Shown here in pieces: positions 1-9,578 of a DNA stretch of 64,000 nt. This stretch comes from Pectobacterium aquaticum (lineage in GTDB: Bacteria > Pseudomonadota > Gammaproteobacteria > Enterobacterales > Enterobacteriaceae), in contig NZ_CP086253.1 in the NCBI RefSeq assembly GCF_003382565.3, positions 4,340,001 to 4,404,000 of the forward strand. The letters run 5' to 3'. Every line of letters begins with the position of its first letter. The first letter of the stretch is position 1. Position numbers and translations under genes: made by a program. Under the pieces are notes generated by a model, which was not told where the DNA came from, searched no databases, and saw nothing but the letters and a program-made list of their open reading frames with translations.

Positions 1-1431
1 ATTATTCACGCGCTCGATAATGTCGCTGCGGCGTGAATCCGGTATGGCGACGGTGGTGACGGGCGTTCTGCCCGGCGGCAGTTCATCAATGACGGACGTA
101 TCTAGATCGGCATAGGCTGTCATCGCCAGCGTACGGGGAATGGGTGTGGCGGTCATAATCAATTGATGAGGATGAAAGCCTTGTTCTTCGCCTTTTTCCC
201 ACAGCGCAAGGCGTTGATGCACGCCAAAGCGGTGCTGTTCATCAATAATGACCAATGCCAGTCCGTTGAATTTAACCTGCTGTTGGAAAATAGCATGCGT
301 CCCGACAACCATGGAAACCTGACCGCTGGCGATGGCATCCTGCTGCGCCTGACGTGCTTTCCCTTTTTGTTTGCCAGCCAACCAGCCCACTTCAAGCCCT
401 AGCGGTTCAAACCACTGACGGAAATTATGGGCGTGCTGTTCGGCCAATAGCTCGGTTGGTGCCATCAGCGCGACCTGTTTGCCGTTGGCAATAGCGCGTA
501 ATGCTGCCAGCGCGGCAACCAGCGTTTTCCCTGAACCGACATCGCCCTGTACCAGACGCATCATCGGGAAATCTTTCGCCATATCCGCTTCAATCTCCGC
601 CACAACACGCTCTTGTGCCTGCGTGGGTTTGAACGGCAGGGCATCAAGCAGACGTTGCTTCAAGCCGTCTTGCGCCTGTAGCGGCGAGGCGTTATGCCGC
701 TGCTCCCCTGCTCTTACGGCGAGCATACTCAGGTTATGCGCCAGCAGTTCTTCCATAATCAGCCGCTGCTGTGCCGGGTGTTTCCCGTGCTCAAGCTCGC
801 TGAGCTGCATATCCGGCGGAGGACGATGTAACGTGCGTAGTGCGTCTGGCAGGCTAATGAGCGATCGGCTCAGGGATTCAGGCAGCAGCTCATCGATGGG
901 GTTTGCATCGATCAACGCCAGCGCCTGATCGGTAAGTTTGCGGAGCGTGGCCTGACGAACGCCCTCTGTGGAGGGGTAAACCGGCGTGAGTGATTCCTGT
1001 AGCTCGACCTGCGTACTATCCCCCTGAACACGATATTCAGGATGGATGATCTCCGCACCGATTTTACCGCGCTTGATTTCGCCATAAGCGGTAACGCGCT
1101 GTCCCGGTGCGAGGCTGTTTTTCATCGCGGCGCTGAAATTGAAGAAGCGCATGGTCAGCATGCCGCTGCCGTCGCTGATCTGGCAGGTCAACATGCGACG
1201 GCTGCCAAAGGTGATATCGTTGCGTAGGATTTCACCTTCCACGGTGGCATACATACCAGGAAGGAGGTCACCAATAGGATAAAGATGCGTACGGTCTTCG
1301 TAGCGCAGAGGTAAATGCAGCAGGAGATCCTGCACGGTTTCCAGTCCGAGTCGCGCGAGTTTCGCTGCCTGACTTGCACCCACGCCAGTAAGTGTACTCA
1401 GCGGTTGGGTGTTCAGCAGGCGGCCTTTCAT
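1..1431 (-). CDS. recG: ATP-dependent DNA helicase RecG (partial, C-terminus off window)
   Basis: N-terminal 477 codons of the superfamily 2 helicase that remodels stalled replication forks and branch-migrates Holliday junctions. The reading frame runs open to base 1, so the C-terminal third lies outside the window. The N-terminus (MKGRLLNTQPLSTLTGVG) begins the wedge/OB region that grips branched DNA. The helicase Walker A motif (GDVGSGKT) and the DEQHRFG box, which is RecG's version of the DEAD box, are both present, as is the MTATPIPRT motif. The start codon overlaps the trmH stop by one base (TGATG), so recG is translationally coupled to the end of the spoT-trmH transcript, as in other enterobacteria. 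Confidence 0.97.
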   Translation of the reverse strand, partial: MKGRLLNTQPLSTLTGVGASQAAKLARLGLETVQDLLLHLPLRYEDRTHLYPIGDLLPGMYATVEGEILRNDITFGSRRMLTCQISDGSGMLTMRFFNFSAAMKNSLAPGQRVTAYGEIKRGKIGAEIIHPEYRVQGDSTQVELQESLTPVYPSTEGVRQATLRKLTDQALALIDANPIDELLPESLSRSLISLPDALRTLHRPPPDMQLSELEHGKHPAQQRLIMEELLAHNLSMLAVRAGEQRHNASPLQAQDGLKQRLLDALPFKPTQAQERVVAEIEADMAKDFPMMRLVQGDVGSGKTLVAALAALRAIANGKQVALMAPTELLAEQHAHNFRQWFEPLGLEVGWLAGKQKGKARQAQQDAIASGQVSMVVGTHAIFQQQVKFNGLALVIIDEQHRFGVHQRLALWEKGEEQGFHPHQLIMTATPIPRTLAMTAYADLDTSVIDELPPGRTPVTTVAIPDSRRSDIIERVNN

Positions 1432-2123
1432 CAGCACTCCGACGATTGCATCGCGGCCCACCACGGGGTATCCGCTACAATCTGACCCTGATGGTCAATA
1501 TAAGGGCGAGGAAGCCCTTTACGTTTTGCGACGCGAGCCAGTACCGGGTAGCCCCCTTCAAAAAGCAGGCGCTGCTGCTCTTCTTCATCAAGCGGGCTCT
1601 CTTCACGCTGGTACATACCGGCGATCTGGCGTTGGCGCTGCGCTTCATACAGGATCAACGCCGAGGCTACGGAGACATTCAGTGACTGTACCATGCCAGT
1701 CATCGGAATGATGATATCCCGATCGGCCAGTTTGAGCGCTTCGGCTGTAATACCGGTTTTTTCTTGTCCAAGCAGAATACAGCTCGGGCGGGTGTAATCA
1801 ATTTCCCGAAAATCGACCGCGTGTTCAGACAAATTGGTCGCCAGAACCTGCATGCCTTCGGCCTTCAGGTGACCAACCGCATCACCTATGCTGCGATGGG
1901 TTTTAACCTGCACCCAGCTATTGCTGCCTGCGGCGGAGGAGACCAGCGTTTTCATCCGGCTGGTGGGCCAAATCGCATGGACTTCATGCACACCGACGGC
2001 ATCCGCAGTGCGAATAACCGCAGAAACGTTATGAGGCTTATGCACCTGCTCCATGCAAATCGTCAGATCGGGCTGACGACAGTTGAGCATTTCTTTTATG
2101 CGTGCATAACGTTGAGGAGTCAT
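1431..2123 (-). CDS. trmH: tRNA (guanosine-2'-O)-methyltransferase TrmH (SpoU)
   Basis: A 230-residue SPOUT-class methyltransferase that 2'-O-methylates G18 in the D-loop of tRNA using S-adenosylmethionine. The SPOUT knot motifs are visible: NVSAVIRTADAVG near residue 32, LLGQEKTGI near 117 and IPMTGMVQSLNVSVA near 137. The length matches the family. It starts 6 bp after the spoT stop and its stop overlaps the recG start, so it sits in the middle of the gmk-rpoZ-spoT-trmH-recG string. Nothing looks unusual. Confidence 0.97.
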   Translation of the reverse strand: MTPQRYARIKEMLNCRQPDLTICMEQVHKPHNVSAVIRTADAVGVHEVHAIWPTSRMKTLVSSAAGSNSWVQVKTHRSIGDAVGHLKAEGMQVLATNLSEHAVDFREIDYTRPSCILLGQEKTGITAEALKLADRDIIIPMTGMVQSLNVSVASALILYEAQRQRQIAGMYQREESPLDEEEQQRLLFEGGYPVLARVAKRKGLPRPYIDHQGQIVADTPWWAAMQSSEC

Positions 2124-2128
2124 GACGG

Positions 2129-4228
2129 TTAATTTCGGTTACGGTTAACTTTGATGACATCCGGCATCACGCGAATTTTACGCATAATATTGGCCAGATG
2201 AACACGATCGAGGGTGGTGAGACGGATGAAGACGCTGTATACGCGGCCGTCTCTCTCTTCCGTGTTGATGCGTTGAATATTGGAGTTTGCAGTGTTGATC
2301 GCGGCCGTCAGATTCGCCAGTGCACCCTGATGGTTGAACATATCCACTTTGATTTCGGCGATGAACTCTTGTTCCGTCACCTTATCCCACTCTACCGCCA
2401 TGAATTTTTCAGGTTCTTTCTGATAGCCGCGAATGTTGCGGCAGGATTCATGGTGAATAACCAGCCCTTTACCGGGGCTGACGTGGGCAATAATCGGGTC
2501 GCCAGGGATGGGGCGGCAGCATTTGGCAAATGAGATCATGACGCCATCTGCGCCCTTGATCGGCAACTTGCGCAGCCCAGTTGTGCCCAGTTCAGATTGT
2601 TCGTTCAGCAGATTTTTCGCTACAACGACGCTCATAGCATTACCCATGCCAATTTCCGCCATCAGATCGTCCAGCGTGGCGAGCTTCATGCGCTCAAGCT
2701 CAAGCTGAATCGACTTTTCAGGGATGTCGGAGAGTTTGCGGCCATTGCCTAATGCATGGTTCAGCAAGCGGCGGCCGAGACTCACGGAATCATCACGCTT
2801 GAGGTTTTTCAGCATCTGGCGAATTTTGGAGCGCGCTCTGGAGCTAACCACAAAGTTAAGCCATGCGGCATTCGGTCTGGCGCCGGGAGCGGTAATGATT
2901 TCAACGGTTTGACCGCTGGTTAGCGACTGTGACAGCGGGTAAGGCTGGCGGTCGACGCGTGCGCCGACGCAGGCGTGACCGATATCGGTGTGGACTGCGT
3001 AAGCGAAATCGACGGGCGTCGCACCTGCGGGGAGTTCCACAATACGGCCTTCTGGTGTAAAGACGTACATCTCGTCAGGGAAGAGATCGGACTTAACACT
3101 TTCGATAAATTCAAACGAGCTACCGGCACTTTGCTGGAGTTCTAGCAGGCTTTGCATCCAGCGCTGGGCGCGTACCTGTGCGGTGGTGCTGCTTTCACCT
3201 TCTTTATAGGCCCAGTGTGCGGCGACACCCATTTCTGCCATTTGATCCATATCATCGGTGCGAATCTGCACTTCAACTGGCACGCCGTGCGGGCCAATTA
3301 GAGAAGTATGCAGTGACTGATAGCCGTTGGCTTTGGGAATGGCAATATAGTCTTTTACTCTGCCTGGGCGGGGTTTATACAGGCTGTGAACCTGGCCTAG
3401 CACGCGATAACAGGTATCCTGTTCTTTCACGATGACCCGAAACGCGTAAATATCCATGATGGAATGAAAACGCTGCTCTTTCAGGTGCATTTTGCAGTAG
3501 ATGGAGTATAGGTGTTTTTCGCGACCGCTCACGCGGCAGGCAATCCCGGCTTCAGTCAAACGTCCTTCGATTTCCGACAGGATTTTCTGAATCATTTCCT
3601 TGCGGTTACCGCGAGCGGCCTTGACGACTTCTTTAATGACGCGATAACGGTTCGGATACAGCGCCTCAAAACCCAGCTCTTCCAGCTCGGTTTTGAGGTG
3701 ATGGATACCCAACCGGTGTGCCAGCGGGCTGTATATTTCCAGCGTTTCGCGGGCAATGCGGCGGCGCTTGTCCGGGCGCAATGAGCCCAGCGTGCGCATG
3801 TTATGGGTACGGTCTGCGAGTTTGATCAGGATGACGCGAATATCCTGCACCATTGCCATGATCATTTTGCGAAAGTTTTCAGCCTGCGCTTCTTTCTTAT
3901 CGCGGAACTTCAGCTTGTCCAGCTTGGACACGCCCTCTACCAGTTCAGCAACGCTTTTACCGAAAAGCTGTTCCATGTCCTGATAGGTGGCGGGGGTGTC
4001 TTCTATGACATCATGCAGCAGTGCTGCCATCAGCGTTTCGTAATCGAGACGCATCTCCGCCAAAATACAGGCGACAGCAACAGGGTGTGTGATGTAGGGT
4101 TCACCGCTGGAGCGAGTCTGCCCCTCGTGAGCATCACGTGCAACTAAGTAAGCCTGCTGTAAACGTTTGATCTGATCTTCTGGCAGATAACGTTGAATCA
4201 GCAGATTAAGGCTTTCGAAAATGTACAA
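2129..4228 (-). CDS. spoT: Bifunctional (p)ppGpp synthase/hydrolase SpoT
   Basis: A 699-residue RelA/SpoT homologue that makes and, mainly, degrades the alarmone (p)ppGpp. The N-terminal HD hydrolase domain is intact (HPVAVACIL near residue 47, LLHDVIEDT near 70), as expected for SpoT rather than RelA. It is followed by the synthetase domain (REKHLYSIYCKM near 240, KPRPGRVKDYIAIPKANGYQ near 288), a TGS domain (VFTPEGRIVELPAGATPVDF) and a C-terminal ACT domain. The start codon is TTG (reverse complement of 4226-4228), which matches the unusual TTG start of E. coli spoT. It lies 18 bp downstream of rpoZ. Confidence 0.98.
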   Translation of the reverse strand: MYIFESLNLLIQRYLPEDQIKRLQQAYLVARDAHEGQTRSSGEPYITHPVAVACILAEMRLDYETLMAALLHDVIEDTPATYQDMEQLFGKSVAELVEGVSKLDKLKFRDKKEAQAENFRKMIMAMVQDIRVILIKLADRTHNMRTLGSLRPDKRRRIARETLEIYSPLAHRLGIHHLKTELEELGFEALYPNRYRVIKEVVKAARGNRKEMIQKILSEIEGRLTEAGIACRVSGREKHLYSIYCKMHLKEQRFHSIMDIYAFRVIVKEQDTCYRVLGQVHSLYKPRPGRVKDYIAIPKANGYQSLHTSLIGPHGVPVEVQIRTDDMDQMAEMGVAAHWAYKEGESSTTAQVRAQRWMQSLLELQQSAGSSFEFIESVKSDLFPDEMYVFTPEGRIVELPAGATPVDFAYAVHTDIGHACVGARVDRQPYPLSQSLTSGQTVEIITAPGARPNAAWLNFVVSSRARSKIRQMLKNLKRDDSVSLGRRLLNHALGNGRKLSDIPEKSIQLELERMKLATLDDLMAEIGMGNAMSVVVAKNLLNEQSELGTTGLRKLPIKGADGVMISFAKCCRPIPGDPIIAHVSPGKGLVIHHESCRNIRGYQKEPEKFMAVEWDKVTEQEFIAEIKVDMFNHQGALANLTAAINTANSNIQRINTEERDGRVYSVFIRLTTLDRVHLANIMRKIRVMPDVIKVNRNRN

Positions 4229-4246
4229 GGGCGACTCGTGGTGTGA

Positions 4247-4522
4247 TTAACGACGGCCTTCAGCAATCGCGGTAACCGCCTGAATCTCTGCGGCTTCCTG
4301 CTCTTGCTGTTCCTGACGGTCACGAACATCCAGAATCTGGTTGTTGATCAGACCTTCTTCGATTTCACGCAGTGCGATCACGGTGTACTTATCGTTTTCT
4401 TCAGGAACCAGCGGATCTTTGCCGCCAGTCTGGATTTGACGGGCGCGACGAGCAGCGACCAACACCAGATCAAAACGGTTACCAATTTTCTCTACAGCGT
4501 CTTGAACAGTTACGCGTGCCAT
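4247..4522 (-). CDS. rpoZ: RNA polymerase omega subunit
   Basis: A 91-residue protein starting MARVTVQDAVEKIGNRFDLV, the conserved omega N-terminus that wraps the C-terminal tail of beta-prime and helps form the ppGpp-binding site of RNA polymerase. The length equals the enterobacterial protein. It lies immediately upstream of spoT, so the ppGpp sensor subunit and a ppGpp enzyme share an operon. Confidence 0.98.
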   Translation of the reverse strand: MARVTVQDAVEKIGNRFDLVLVAARRARQIQTGGKDPLVPEENDKYTVIALREIEEGLINNQILDVRDRQEQQEQEAAEIQAVTAIAEGRR

Positions 4523-4575
4523 AATGTGCTACTCCACAGGAAATAAAATGACTGGGCATCATACTGAAAGAGGCG

Positions 4576-5199
4576 TCAGTCTGCCAATAGTTTGGTGATT
4601 AATGCATCATGCCGAACCTTTTGTCTGCTCAAACGCAGACGTTCGGCGCGAATAATGGTTTTGAGATCGAGCAGCGCCAGATCAAAATCATCATTCACAA
4701 TCAGGTAATCATACTCGCCGTAGTGCGTCATTTCAGCTACGGCCTGAGACATACGACGGGCAATGACTTCATCGCTGTCCTGTCCACGGCCACGCAGGCG
4801 GCGAGCCAGTTCTTCTTTTGACGGCGGCAGAATGAAAATACTGCGCGCGTGCGGCATTTGAGCGCGGATTTGCTTGGCACCTTGCCAGTCGATATCCAGA
4901 AAAACATCAACGCCAGTCGCTAATACCTGCTCAATTGCTGGCCGAGATGTACCGTAGTAATTACCGAAGACCTCAGCGTGTTCCAGAAATTCATTGTTCC
5001 GAATCATACGCTTGAATTCATCGACTTCGACGAAGAAATAGTGTTCGCCGTGGTTTTCTCCCGGTCGTTTAGCTCGCGTGGTATGCGAAATCGATACCTG
5101 AGTGTCGTAAAGCGGCTGAGTTTTTAATAACGCCTGAATCAGGCTGGATTTCCCAGCTCCACTGGGAGCAGAAACGATATATAACGTACCTTGAGCCAT
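4576..5199 (-). CDS. gmk: Guanylate kinase
   Basis: A 207-residue enzyme converting GMP plus ATP to GDP plus ADP, an essential step towards GTP, (p)ppGpp and c-di-GMP. The P-loop is at the N-terminus (SAPSGAGKSSL, residues 9-19), followed by the GMP-binding segment (SHTTRAKRPGE) and the lid region (FILPPSKEEL). The length and both termini fit the family. It is the promoter-proximal gene of the minus-strand block, 53 bp before rpoZ. Confidence 0.98.
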   Translation of the reverse strand: MAQGTLYIVSAPSGAGKSSLIQALLKTQPLYDTQVSISHTTRAKRPGENHGEHYFFVEVDEFKRMIRNNEFLEHAEVFGNYYGTSRPAIEQVLATGVDVFLDIDWQGAKQIRAQMPHARSIFILPPSKEELARRLRGRGQDSDEVIARRMSQAVAEMTHYGEYDYLIVNDDFDLALLDLKTIIRAERLRLSRQKVRHDALITKLLAD

Positions 5200-5520
5200 A
5201 ATGAAGTTTTATTAACGGTTACGATGGTGAATGGTGACATGCAGCAGAAAAATGCGCATTTCCCCGCATTATACACGCCTATATGTCATCAGTCGCGCTG
5301 CGATAAATTCTCCGCTGACTGTTTTTTCGTTATGCCATCGGGAAAACGTTTTTCCAACGTTTCTTTTTTAGATTGCGAAGCACGTTCCCGTCTTTTTTAT
5401 CGGTGCTGCAAACGATGAATCATCTTGCGGCGCGTTTGGCATTTCTCCTTTTTTCGCCTCGTATTTTCCTCTGCGTTGCTATGTACTGCGGCCATTCGCT
5501 AATGGATGGCAGGAGGTTCT
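5200..5520. other. Divergent gmk/ligB intergenic region
   Basis: About 320 bp between the divergently transcribed gmk and ligB. A perfect TATAAT on the minus strand at 5268-5273 is a candidate -10 box for gmk, but no good -35 hexamer is seen at the right distance. The ligB side carries an AGGAGG ribosome site at 5511-5516. Small ORFs here have no recognisable product. Confidence 0.5.
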
Positions 5521-7212
5521 ATGTGGCTCAGGATCCGCACATTTTTGATCATCATCGTCATGGGGGGCATCAGCAATTTCCCTGCCGTGGCTGCAGAGTG
5601 CCCTGATTGGGATAGCACGCGTTCCGGCAAAGAAATTGATGCATTGCGTCACCAGTTAGAACAGTGGGATGGCGTGTATTACACCGAAGGGAAAAGCCCG
5701 ATAGAAGATGACGTTTATGATCAGCTGCGGGAACAGTTAAACGAGTGGTTAGGGTGTTTTCAGCCCCAAAACGCGATTCCCGCCCGACTACCCGATAATG
5801 GCAAGCAGCTTCATCCTGTTGCTCATACAGGGCTGAAAAAATTGTCCGATCGTCGGCAACTGGTGCAATGGATCGCACAGCGTGAGGATTTATGGGTTCA
5901 GCCAAAAGTTGATGGCGTGGCTGTCACGCTCGTCTATCAGTACGGCAAGCTCGTGTCCGCGGTTAGCCGAGGTAACGGCCTGCAAGGTGAAGACTGGACG
6001 GAAAAAGTGCGCCTGATTCCGGGAATTCCTCATCTATTAACCGATGCGCCTTCCTCATTGGTATTACAAGGGGAACTATTCCTGAAGATGACCGATCATC
6101 GGCAGCGTACTCAGGGCAGCGTTAATGCCCGCTCGGTCGTGGCCGGTGAAATGCGTCGTCATCAGCCATCTTCTGTGTTGTCGCAGATTGGTCTATTCGT
6201 CTGGGAATGGCCGGATGGCCCAAAGACGATGCCCGAGCGTCTGGATAAATTGAAGGAAATGGGGTTTGCGATGACGGCGGACTATACCCATGCTATTGGG
6301 TCATTCGCTGACGCGGAGAAATGGCGTCATGACTGGTATCACGGTCCGCTGCCTTTTGTGACGGATGGCGTAGTTATCCGCCAGACGAAAGAGCCGCAGG
6401 GGCGCTATTGGCGTAATACATCGGCCGACTGGGCGATCGCATGGAAATACCCGCCTGTTCATCAGGTTGCGGAAGTGGCTGATGTGGCGTTTTCTGTCGG
6501 GCGGACGGGTAAGATCTCTGTGGTGTTAAAACTCAATCCTCTTAAATTGGATGACAAATCGGTCAGCCGCGTGAATGTGGGTTCGCTGTCTCGTTGGAAA
6601 CAGTGGGACGTGTTGCCTGGCGATCGGGTGAGCGTCAGCCTGGCGGGGCAGGGGATTCCACATCTGGATAATGTGGTATGGCGTGGCACTGAGCGGCCAG
6701 CCATTGTTTTTCCTAGTGAACATGATTTCCATGCTTTTAGCTGTTTTCGGTATAGCGCGGTTTGCCAGCCGCAATTTCTGGCGCGCTTAGTCTGGTTGAG
6801 TGGAGAGCAGGGATTAAATCTGGCGGGAGTGCGTGAAGGAATGTGGCTGCGCCTGATGCAACATGCTTTACTGGAGGATGTGCTGTCATGGCTATCGCTG
6901 ACGGAGGTACAGCTTAATGCGGTCAATGGCATGGGCGATAAGCGAGCGCGAGATATCTATGAGAGCTTACAGTCGGCGCGGCAGATGCCGCTATCCCGCT
7001 GGCTATTTGCCTTAGGTATTCCTGTTCCTCGTTCCGCTATTAGCGCATTAGATAATGTGGATTGGCTGGCGTTACAGCAGTGGACGGCGCAACAGTGGCG
7101 GCAGTTCTCCGGTATTGGGGAGCGACGTGCAGAAGAGATTATGGCGTTCCTGAAACACCCTATCGTGATGGAATTAATGACCCGATTAGATCGTGAAGGC
7201 ATACATAGATAA
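5521..7212 (+). CDS. ligB: NAD+-dependent DNA ligase B
   Basis: A 563-residue relative of LigB (YicF), the second, non-essential NAD-dependent DNA ligase of enterobacteria. The adenylation domain has the KVDG nucleophile motif (WVQPKVDGVAVTLVY), followed by SRGNG, an OB fold (VGRTGKISVVLKLNP) and a helix-hairpin-helix region (LNAVNGMGDKRARDIYESL and GIGERRAEEIM). There is no C-terminal BRCT domain, which is normal for LigB but not LigA. I chose the ATG at 5521 because the upstream ATG at 5506 lies before the AGGAGG site. This start gives an N-terminus (MWLRIRTFLIIIVMGGISN) that looks like a signal peptide ending near AVAAE, an odd feature for a DNA ligase. Confidence 0.93.
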   Translation: MWLRIRTFLIIIVMGGISNFPAVAAECPDWDSTRSGKEIDALRHQLEQWDGVYYTEGKSPIEDDVYDQLREQLNEWLGCFQPQNAIPARLPDNGKQLHPVAHTGLKKLSDRRQLVQWIAQREDLWVQPKVDGVAVTLVYQYGKLVSAVSRGNGLQGEDWTEKVRLIPGIPHLLTDAPSSLVLQGELFLKMTDHRQRTQGSVNARSVVAGEMRRHQPSSVLSQIGLFVWEWPDGPKTMPERLDKLKEMGFAMTADYTHAIGSFADAEKWRHDWYHGPLPFVTDGVVIRQTKEPQGRYWRNTSADWAIAWKYPPVHQVAEVADVAFSVGRTGKISVVLKLNPLKLDDKSVSRVNVGSLSRWKQWDVLPGDRVSVSLAGQGIPHLDNVVWRGTERPAIVFPSEHDFHAFSCFRYSAVCQPQFLARLVWLSGEQGLNLAGVREGMWLRLMQHALLEDVLSWLSLTEVQLNAVNGMGDKRARDIYESLQSARQMPLSRWLFALGIPVPRSAISALDNVDWLALQQWTAQQWRQFSGIGERRAEEIMAFLKHPIVMELMTRLDREGIHR

Positions 7213-7468
7213 GCGGTGATGATTTTTCAGAACATGTTGGGATCACATCTTTTATTTTTTTCGTGGATTCATTCACATAAAAGGACAATTTTTTTCTGTT
7301 CTCTCTACTTAATCATAAGTAAGATTTACGAATTAAAGATCTAAGCCTATTTGCTGTTTTGCGATATAGAAATGCCTGATAGTCTGATTATTTACATTGA
7401 ACTCAGGCATACGGATGTTGTCATATAGCTTCAGATAATAAGAAAGGTTTGTTGGAGCACTTGTCATA

Positions 7469-9148
7469 ATGAAGTTTGTAGCATCTTTTTCGCAACCCAA
7501 ATTATCGTTTGTCCTGGCAGTCTATATTGGTCTTTTTCTCAATATCTCAGTCTATTATCGCCGATTTGATTATTTTTCACTCTCTGCTGGTAGCCAGGTT
7601 CCCACGTTTATTCCCGCTCTTGTCGAATTGACCGCGAGTATCTTATTTACCTTTTTCCTGATGAGGATTATTTCACTCGGGGGACGCCGTTTTTATCGGA
7701 TAGCCGCATCTCTCTTGGTGCTGATTTCTGTTGCTGCCAGCTATTACATGACGTTTTTTAATGTTGTGATTGGCTATGGCATTATTGCTGCGGTCATGAC
7801 TACGGATATTGATCTTTCTAAAGAAGTCATTGGCTTTCGTTTTTTCCTGTGGATGCTGGCGGTGGGTGCGCTGCCGCTGTTTTTGATCTGGAAAAATTCG
7901 CTGCGTCATACGTTGCTTGAACAGCTTAAATCACGAGGAAAGCGTTTGGTTCCTCTTGTAATTCTTGCCGCTGTTGTTGCGCTAGTTTGGATGCCACTTC
8001 GCTATATGGACAACGTTCAGTCAGTGTCCGAGCGAGAGTCCAATGTGGATTTGCCCAGCTATGGCGGCGTAGTCGCTCACTCATATCTTCCTTCCAACTG
8101 GTTGTCTGCATTAGGGTTGTTTGCGTATACCAAGTATGACGAGAGTCAGGATTCTTCTAATCTTTTTGATCCGGCTCAGCATTTTACCTATGTTCCGCCG
8201 AAAGGCATTGACGATACCTACGTGGTTTTCATTATCGGTGAAACAACTCGATGGGATCATATGGGGCTGTTAGGCTACGAGCGAGATACGACGCCAAAGC
8301 TATCAAAAGAAAAAAACCTAGTCGCATTCCGTGGTCAGTCGTGTGATACCTCAACTAAGCTTTCCATGCGCTGTATGTTTGTGCGAGAAGGCGGTACGGA
8401 AGACAACGCACAGCGAACGCTGAAAGAACGGAACATCTTTTCCGTACTGAAAGAGCTGGGTTTTACCTCTGAGCTATTTGCTATGCAAAGTGAGGTGTGG
8501 TTTTACAATAGTATCGAGGCAAACAACTATTCTTTCCGCGAAATGATCGCGTCAGAGAAACACAATGACGGCAAGTCGGTGCAGGATATGTTGCTAATCG
8601 ATGAGGTCAAGGGATCGCTGGCACGCTACCCCAAAGGTAAACACCTGATTGTTCTGCATACTAAAGGCTCCCACTACCTGTATTCCATGCGATATCCCCG
8701 CAGCTATGCGCGCTATCAGCCCGAGTGTATGGGCGTTGATGCCTCCTGCACGCGTGAGCAACTGATTAATGCTTTTGATAATAGTGTGCTCTATACCGAT
8801 AGCTTTATTGATAGCGTGATCGATCAGGTGCGGGATAAGAAAGCGATTGTGTTTTATGCCTCCGATCACGGTGAATCCATCGATGATAACTATCATTTGC
8901 ACGGCACGCCGCGTCAGATGGCACCGCCTGAACAGTTCCGTTCACCGATGATGGTATGGACATCGGATAAGTTTCTGGCCGACAACGATAATTTGCATGC
9001 GTTTGAGCAATTGAAAGCGCAACAGCGCGTTGGCAAAACACATCGCCATGAAGAGCTGTTTGATACAATACTTGGGTGTGTGGGATACACATCGCCTGAT
9101 GGTGGCATTAACCCTAAAAATAACTGGTGTCAGAAACCCGCTAATTGA
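7469..9148 (+). CDS. eptB: Lipopolysaccharide Kdo phosphoethanolamine transferase EptB
   Basis: A 559-residue inner-membrane enzyme that transfers phosphoethanolamine from phosphatidylethanolamine to the outer Kdo of LPS, lowering surface negative charge. About five hydrophobic helices fill the first ~170 residues (for example FVLAVYIGLFLNISVYYRRF). A periplasmic alkaline-phosphatase-like domain follows, with the nucleophile region (GETTRWDHMGLLGYERDTTP) and metal ligands in FYASDHGES and HLHGTPR. The sequence is closer to E. coli EptB (YhjW) than to EptA, for example SYGGVVAHSYLPSNWLSALGL. A tRNA-Pro gene lies just downstream, as E. coli eptB also has a proline tRNA beside it. Confidence 0.94.
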   Translation: MKFVASFSQPKLSFVLAVYIGLFLNISVYYRRFDYFSLSAGSQVPTFIPALVELTASILFTFFLMRIISLGGRRFYRIAASLLVLISVAASYYMTFFNVVIGYGIIAAVMTTDIDLSKEVIGFRFFLWMLAVGALPLFLIWKNSLRHTLLEQLKSRGKRLVPLVILAAVVALVWMPLRYMDNVQSVSERESNVDLPSYGGVVAHSYLPSNWLSALGLFAYTKYDESQDSSNLFDPAQHFTYVPPKGIDDTYVVFIIGETTRWDHMGLLGYERDTTPKLSKEKNLVAFRGQSCDTSTKLSMRCMFVREGGTEDNAQRTLKERNIFSVLKELGFTSELFAMQSEVWFYNSIEANNYSFREMIASEKHNDGKSVQDMLLIDEVKGSLARYPKGKHLIVLHTKGSHYLYSMRYPRSYARYQPECMGVDASCTREQLINAFDNSVLYTDSFIDSVIDQVRDKKAIVFYASDHGESIDDNYHLHGTPRQMAPPEQFRSPMMVWTSDKFLADNDNLHAFEQLKAQQRVGKTHRHEELFDTILGCVGYTSPDGGINPKNNWCQKPAN

Positions 9149-9280
9149 GATGAATCACGGACAAGGACGTCGGTTTCAGGCTGTACATACAAGAGATGGA
9201 TACTTTAACGGCAACTGAAAATCCTTTTGCTAAAAAAGTATTGACGCTCTAATAAGGTAGCAGTAATATGCGCCCGCATT

Positions 9281-9357
9281 CGGCGAGTAGCGCAGCTTGG
9301 TAGCGCAACTGGTTTGGGACCAGTGGGTCGGAGGTTCGAATCCTCTCTCGCCGACCA
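9281..9357 (+). tRNA. tRNA-Pro (anticodon TGG)
   Basis: A 77-nt tRNA with paired acceptor ends (CGGCGAG/CTCGCCG), an encoded 3' CCA, a T-loop GGTTCGAATCC and the anticodon loop TTTGGGA. The anticodon is TGG, reading CCA/CCG-type proline codons. By eye it matches enterobacterial proM rather than proK. It marks the left edge of the accessory region, so it is a possible integration landmark, but I found no second copy of its 3' end downstream. Confidence 0.97.
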
Positions 9358-9578
9358 ACATCCTTCCTTTAGTCAATTATTCTCACCTTTCTCCTGTTCT
9401 AACATCCTCTATTCATATTATCCGTAGTCTAACAATAACCGTGTATAAAAAAGCCTTTCTGAAAACAGGGTTTTCTTCCTGGGGATTCCTTCACTTGCCA
9501 CCTGCCTGAAACTCGAATTATTTAGAGTATAGACAGCTTTAATATTGGCGTTGGGTATCACTTCTGATTCGCCGATTA

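Noticed and set aside
9281..9357. tRNA-Pro as a proven phage/island attachment site
   Set aside because: No duplicate of the tRNA 3' end and no integrase gene were found in the window.
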